64,000 nucleotides of DNA from Thalassotalea nanhaiensis. GTDB taxonomy: Bacteria > Pseudomonadota > Gammaproteobacteria > Enterobacterales > Alteromonadaceae. This document shows, piece after piece, positions 60,389 through 64,000 of the stretch (positions are counted from its first letter, which is position 1; the number at the start of each line of letters is the position of its first letter). Under the pieces are notes generated by a model. It was not told the DNA's origin, did not search any database, and was given only the letters and a program-made list of their open reading frames with translations. The stretch is from NCBI RefSeq assembly GCF_031583575.1, contig NZ_CP134146.1:1798001-1862000 (forward strand), read 5' to 3'. A program made the position numbers and the translations under genes.

Positions 60389-62112
60389 TATACTTTTTCT
60401 CCTTTTTTAAGCCACATGTCGTCTACAGCACCAAAACGTACTTGCATTGGGTAAACGTGTTCGGTTTCATCGACAATCACATCCATAAATACTAAACGTT
60501 TTCTTATTGAAAATGCCTCTTTCATTGCATCATCTAATTGATCAGGGTGAGTTACTTCCATGCCAACATGACCGTAAGCTTCGGCCAGTTTAATAAAGTC
60601 AGGTAACGACTCCATATAAGATGATGAGTGACGGCCACCGTATATCATATCTTGCCATTGACGTACCATGCCCAGCGAGCGGTTGTTCAAGGTAACAATT
60701 ACAACGGGTAAGTCATATTGCAAACACGTAGATAACTCTTGAATGTTCATTTGAATTGAGCCGTCACCGGTTACACATACAACGTGTGCGTCAGGGTAAG
60801 CAACTTTAACCCCCATTGCCGCAGGTAGACCAAAGCCCATGGTGCCTAAGCCACCAGAGTTAATCCATTGACGAGGTTTTTTAAACGGGTAGTATTGCGC
60901 TGCAAACATTTGATGCTGGCCAACGTCTGAACATACATAAGCGTCACCATTGGTGTGCTTATAAATTGCTTCAACAACTTGTTGTGGCTTAATTTTATCC
61001 GGGTGTTTTTCATAGCTAAAGCTGTTTAGCTTGCGCCATTCGTTAATTTCACTCCACCACTCTTTAAAGTCATCCTTGTTATGTTTGTGGCCAACTTCAT
61101 CCAATTCAGCAGTTAGTTGGTCAATAACAACATCGACATTACCCACAATTGGAATATGTGCATTAACGGTTTTCGAAATTGACGTAGGATCAATGTCTAC
61201 GTGGATAATAGTGGCATTTGGACAAAACTTTTCTACTTTGTTGGTTACACGGTCATCAAAGCGAGCACCTAAAGCAAGAATAATATCAGCACCTGCCATG
61301 GCTTTATTTGCTTCAGCAGTACCATGCATACCTAACATGCCAATAAAGTTGTCATGTAAGCCGCTAAGACCACCTAAGCCCATTAATGTGTTAGTACAAG
61401 GAGCATTTAAACGTTCAACCAGTGTCGTTAATTTATCGGATGCATCCGCAAGAATAATGCCGCCGCCCGTATACATAACCAGCTTTTTAGCGTTAACGAT
61501 TTTTTCAACGGCTTTTTTAATTTGTTTACGATGACCTTTAACATTTGGATTGTAAGAGCGCATTTTCACGTCTTTATTCATTACAAATGGCATTTTAATA
61601 TCAGGGTTTAAGATATCTTTAGGCAATTCAATTACAACAGGTCCTGGACGTCCTGTCATTGCGATATATTGGGCTTTAGCAACAACGTTTGGTAATTCGC
61701 TAGCACTACGACAGTTAAAACTGTGCTTAACGATAGGGCGAGAACAACCAATAATATCGGTTTCTTGGAAAGCATCGCCACCAATAAGAGTTGATGCTAC
61801 TTGGCCGGCAAGAACGACCATAGGGATAGAGTCCATATACGCATTAGCAATACCGGTTACACAGTTAGTGTTACCAGGTCCTGATGTTGCTAAAACATAA
61901 CCACACTTACCTGATGCGCGGGTGTAGCCATCTGCCATATGTGTTGCTGCTTGTTCGTGACGGACAAGTATATGGCTTACGTCATCTTGTCTAAAAATTG
62001 CATCATAAATATCTAAAACAGAGCCGCCTGGGTAGCCAAAGATGTATTCTACATCTAACTCTGCAAGAGATTTTATAAGTAGTTCTGCTCCTGAATATTG
62101 TTCTGTGGTCAT
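60388..62112 (-). CDS. ilvI: Acetolactate synthase, catalytic (large) subunit
   Basis: 574 residues, the length of E. coli IlvI. First committed step of valine/leucine (and isoleucine) synthesis, using thiamine diphosphate and FAD. Landmarks: YIFGYPGGSVLDIYDA, VRHEQAATHMADGYTRASGK (catalytic Glu at about 51), GRPGPVVIELPKDI, and the thiamine-binding VTGDGSIQMNIQELSTCLQYDLPVVIVTLNN in parts (GDG...NN). It is the first structural gene after a leader peptide and attenuator. Confidence 0.96.
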   Translation of the reverse strand: MTTEQYSGAELLIKSLAELDVEYIFGYPGGSVLDIYDAIFRQDDVSHILVRHEQAATHMADGYTRASGKCGYVLATSGPGNTNCVTGIANAYMDSIPMVVLAGQVASTLIGGDAFQETDIIGCSRPIVKHSFNCRSASELPNVVAKAQYIAMTGRPGPVVIELPKDILNPDIKMPFVMNKDVKMRSYNPNVKGHRKQIKKAVEKIVNAKKLVMYTGGGIILADASDKLTTLVERLNAPCTNTLMGLGGLSGLHDNFIGMLGMHGTAEANKAMAGADIILALGARFDDRVTNKVEKFCPNATIIHVDIDPTSISKTVNAHIPIVGNVDVVIDQLTAELDEVGHKHNKDDFKEWWSEINEWRKLNSFSYEKHPDKIKPQQVVEAIYKHTNGDAYVCSDVGQHQMFAAQYYPFKKPRQWINSGGLGTMGFGLPAAMGVKVAYPDAHVVCVTGDGSIQMNIQELSTCLQYDLPVVIVTLNNRSLGMVRQWQDMIYGGRHSSSYMESLPDFIKLAEAYGHVGMEVTHPDQLDDAMKEAFSIRKRLVFMDVIVDETEHVYPMQVRFGAVDDMWLKKGEKV

Positions 62113-62138
62113 TTTCTTGCCTTATTTAAAAGTTTTTT

Positions 62139-62183
62139 TCGTCCAGAAAAAACAAAACCCTCGATTTTTACAGCGAGGGTTTT
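62139..62183 (-). terminator. Attenuator (transcription terminator) of ilvIH
   Basis: On the minus strand AAAACCCTCG (62183-62174), loop, CGAGGGTTTT (62163-62154), then GTTTTTTCT. The 5' arm can alternatively pair with AGGGTT within the last codons of the leader peptide, about 40 nt upstream, giving an antiterminator. Confidence 0.88.
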
Positions 62184-62214
62184 ATGAATTATTATGCGAT
62201 TTCTAAATATTCAG

Positions 62215-62283
62215 TCACAACCCTTGGCTTGGTAATAAAACCACGACCAGTATGAGTTTAATGATAATTAGAATATTTGACAT
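62215..62283 (-). CDS. ilv leader peptide (attenuation)
   Basis: 22 codons from ATG (62283-62281) to TGA (62217-62215), peptide MSNILIIIKLILVVVLLPSQ plus two residues. Fourteen of 22 residues are Ile, Leu or Val, including III and VVV runs followed by LL. This is the codon composition of branched-chain amino acid leader peptides. It lies downstream of a good promoter, upstream of the terminator hairpin, and its last codons contain the antiterminator strand. No clear ribosome site is visible, as is common for short leader regions. Confidence 0.9.
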   Translation of the reverse strand: MSNILIIIKLILVVVLLPSQGL

Positions 62284-62314
62284 CGAAAATTAATATTTGG
62301 TAAACATTGATTTA

Positions 62315-62343
62315 TATTTAATGGGTTACGGTCGCAATGTCAA
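62315..62343 (-). promoter_or_regulatory. Sigma-70 promoter of the ilv operon
   Basis: Minus strand TTGACA (62343-62338), exactly 17 bp, TAAATA (62320-62315). The predicted start is about 62308, 25 nt before the leader ATG. Confidence 0.82.
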
Positions 62344-62394
62344 CAAGTAATTCATAAACAGGCGCAAATAAGCGAAAAACAAAGGGTTTTGCCA

Positions 62395-62422
62395 TTTACT
62401 AGTGCAGAAAACTCGCTACAAT
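62395..62422 (+). promoter_or_regulatory. Probable promoter of astB
   Basis: TTTACT (62395-62400), 16 bp, TACAAT (62417-62422), 35 bp upstream of the astB start. It is divergent from the ilv promoter. Confidence 0.5.
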
Positions 62423-62456
62423 AGCGCAAATTTATAAAAATGTTGGATATTAAAAA

Positions 62457-63806
62457 GTGAAGAGTTTTGAAGCAAATTTTGATGGTTTAGTTGGTCCTAC
62501 CCATAATTATGCCGGCTTATCGGAAGGTAATGTAGCCTCTAAATTAAGTGCTAATGATATTTCGAGCCCAAAAAGTGCTGCCTTGCAAGGTATTGCTAAA
62601 ATGAAAGCATTGCACGATATGGGAATGACCCAAGGTGTATTTGCTCCACAAGAGCGCCCTGATATTCTTTCACTACGTCGCCTGGGGTTTTCAGGTACCG
62701 ATGCCAACGTTTTAGAGCAAGCACACAAAGAAGCACCAAACGTGTTGTCTGCTTGTTTTAGTGCCTCGAGCATGTGGACGGCAAACTCTTCAACCGTTTC
62801 ACCATCTGGAGACACCAGAGATGGCAAAGTACATTTCACTCCTGCAAACTTAACCAATAAGTTTCATCGTTCATTAGAGCCTGAAATTACCGGCAATATT
62901 TTAAAAGCTGTGTTTAATGATGATAAGCACTTTAACCACCATTTACACCTTAATGAAAATGATCATTTTGGCGATGAAGGCGCAGCAAACCATACTCGTT
63001 TATGTAATAACTATGGTGAACAGGGCATTGAAATTTTCACTTTTGGTAAATATGCGTTTAATAATGCTAAGCCTATCCCTAAAAAATTTCCAGCAAGACA
63101 AACATTAGAAGCAAGCCAAGCGGTTGCTCGTTTACACGGTTTACGTGATGACAATGTTGTGTATGTTCAACAGAATCCTGATGTGATTGATCAAGGCGTT
63201 TTTCATAACGATGTGATTTCTGTGGGCAACCAAAATGTGATGTTTTATCATGAGCAAGCATTTTTAAATACTGATGCTTTCTTAAATGAATTAAATACTA
63301 AGTTTGCGGCCATTGGCTCAGATGACTTACATTGTATCAAGGTGGCTACTGAAGAAGTGTCGTTAGATGATTGTGTTAAAACTTACTTATTTAATACCCA
63401 AATCATCACTTTAAATGACGGTACTATGGCAATAATCGCACCTATGCATTGTCACGATAACCCGCGTGTTAAAGCGTATTTAGACCGTTTAGTAACAAGT
63501 AACACACCAATTAAGCAAGTTAAATACTTTGATGTTAATGAAAGTATGAAAAATGGTGGTGGTCCGGCATGTTTACGATTGCGTGTAGCAATGACAGAAA
63601 CTGAACTGGCAGCAGTGAATCAACATTGTATTATGAGTGATGCACTTTATGGCAATTTAGAAACTTGGATAAACAAGCATTACCGTGACCAGTTAAGTTT
63701 TGATGACTTACGCGATCCTAACTTGTTAGTTGAATCACGCACTGCGTTAGATGAGTTGACCCAGTTATTACACCTTGGCTCTGTGTACCACTTCCAGCAA
63801 GTTTAA
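62457..63806 (+). CDS. astB: N-succinylarginine dihydrolase
   Basis: 449 residues (E. coli AstB 447), starting GTG 62457. Second step of the arginine succinyltransferase pathway, hydrolysing N2-succinylarginine to succinylornithine, ammonia and CO2. Family landmarks: [36 protein letters not shown] (in parts), [34 protein letters not shown] and [12 protein letters not shown] with the C-terminal catalytic cysteine. The other ast genes are not in the window. The following gene, on the other strand, is a threonine aldolase-like protein. Confidence 0.96.
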   Translation: MKSFEANFDGLVGPTHNYAGLSEGNVASKLSANDISSPKSAALQGIAKMKALHDMGMTQGVFAPQERPDILSLRRLGFSGTDANVLEQAHKEAPNVLSACFSASSMWTANSSTVSPSGDTRDGKVHFTPANLTNKFHRSLEPEITGNILKAVFNDDKHFNHHLHLNENDHFGDEGAANHTRLCNNYGEQGIEIFTFGKYAFNNAKPIPKKFPARQTLEASQAVARLHGLRDDNVVYVQQNPDVIDQGVFHNDVISVGNQNVMFYHEQAFLNTDAFLNELNTKFAAIGSDDLHCIKVATEEVSLDDCVKTYLFNTQIITLNDGTMAIIAPMHCHDNPRVKAYLDRLVTSNTPIKQVKYFDVNESMKNGGGPACLRLRVAMTETELAAVNQHCIMSDALYGNLETWINKHYRDQLSFDDLRDPNLLVESRTALDELTQLLHLGSVYHFQQV

Positions 63807-63817
63807 TGGTAAGTGCT

Positions 63818-63840
63818 AGCCCATGAACCTTTCATGGGCT
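63818..63840. terminator. Hairpin between astB and the convergent aldolase gene
   Basis: AGCCCATGAA (63818-63827), CCT, TTCATGGGCT (63831-63840): a perfect 10-bp stem. A short GTTTAAA follows. It abuts the stop codon of the convergent gene at 63843. Confidence 0.75.
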
Positions 63841-63842
63841 GT

Positions 63843-64000
63843 TTAAACGCCTTCTGACATCAACGAAATCGCATCTTTTATCGTATCTGCAGTATGAATT
63901 ACATCGGCTGTGCTGATGTTTAAATGGGTGACTAGTCGTAAAGTTTGTCCTGCAGAAATTTGAATACCTTCAGCAAGCAGCAATTTTGCCAACAGCACAC
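63843..64000 (-). CDS. Low-specificity threonine aldolase-like protein (C-terminal end only)
   Basis: The minus frame is open to the window edge and ends TAA at 63845-63843, giving 51 C-terminal residues. The segment AEGIQISAGQTLRLVTHLNI (LRLVTHLDVS in the family) is the usual end of PLP-dependent threonine aldolases. Only the end is visible, so the assignment rests on this motif. Confidence 0.7.
   Translation of the reverse strand, partial: VLLAKLLLAEGIQISAGQTLRLVTHLNISTADVIHTADTIKDAISLMSEGV

Noticed and set aside
1-64000. tRNA, rRNA, prophage or insertion sequence
   Set aside because: No cloverleaf, rRNA segment, integrase, phage structural gene or transposase was recognised on either strand.

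Overview
This is a 64 kb, AT-rich, gene-dense stretch of chromosome from a marine gammaproteobacterium. The gene families point to the Alteromonadales, most likely the Colwelliaceae (Colwellia/Thalassotalea type). The clues are the very large NAD-glutamate dehydrogenase, class III ribonucleotide reductase, S46 and M64 exopeptidase families, a secreted sulfatase, several Cys-Gly-Gly-Ser lipoproteins and many dispersed palindromes. The taxonomic placement is inference from gene content. I see no rRNA, tRNA, prophage, insertion sequence transposase or CRISPR array.

Layout. 1-8.7 kb: 3' end of glutamate dehydrogenase, pyrD, a hypothetical protein, nrdDG (with a readable FNR/NrdR promoter region), and a DUF2235 hydrolase. 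8.8-13.1 kb: sbcDC. 13.1-24.8 kb: a secreted hypothetical, an MBOAT/SGNH acyl-transfer pair, an NfeD-slipin operon, a sulfatase-YHYH lipoprotein, a TolB-N/TPR membrane protein and a DUF3293 protein. 24.8-36.1 kb is the accessory zone: two paralogous surface lipoproteins flank a TSUP transporter. They are interleaved with four full copies of a ~140 bp element that looks like a small-RNA gene, many hairpin repeats, a broken helicase fragment and an amber-interrupted micro-ORF. 36.2-38.6 kb: a secreted HNH nuclease and a three-lipoprotein operon. 39.0-43.3 kb: the poorly understood AmmeMemoRadiSam gene set with a TetR regulator and a DUF457 membrane protein. 43.3-44.2 kb: a GIY-YIG gene nested in palindromic repeats. 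44.3-53.1 kb: S46 peptidase, YbaK, YegD-like Hsp70, DUF1294 protein, a Cys-containing microprotein, ppx and ppk. 53.4-57.1 kb: a compact polysaccharide-synthesis operon (zinc-ribbon/degenerate GGDEF protein, processive GT2, HlyD-like adaptor). 57.2-64 kb: M64 peptidase, acyltransferase, GNAT, ilvIH with a complete attenuator (leader peptide included), astB, and the 3' end of a threonine aldolase-like gene.

How parts work together. NrdG activates NrdD for anaerobic dNTP synthesis. SbcC and SbcD form one nuclease. Ppk and Ppx make and degrade polyphosphate from overlapping genes. IlvI and IlvH form acetolactate synthase under transcription attenuation. The rSAM, MEMO and AMMECR1 proteins are encoded divergently from one short intergenic region.

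The strongest candidates for undescribed biology are: (1) the repeated element at 25.8, 29.6, 32.6 and 32.9 kb, predicted to encode ~70-nt RNAs carrying an anti-Shine-Dalgarno CCUCCC and a strong terminator; (2) a family of hairpins whose arms covary while loop and flanks stay constant, with a GIY-YIG nuclease gene nested in the densest cluster; (3) the AmmeMemoRadiSam-TetR-DUF457 locus; and (4) the polysaccharide operon with a degenerate GGDEF/zinc-ribbon protein.
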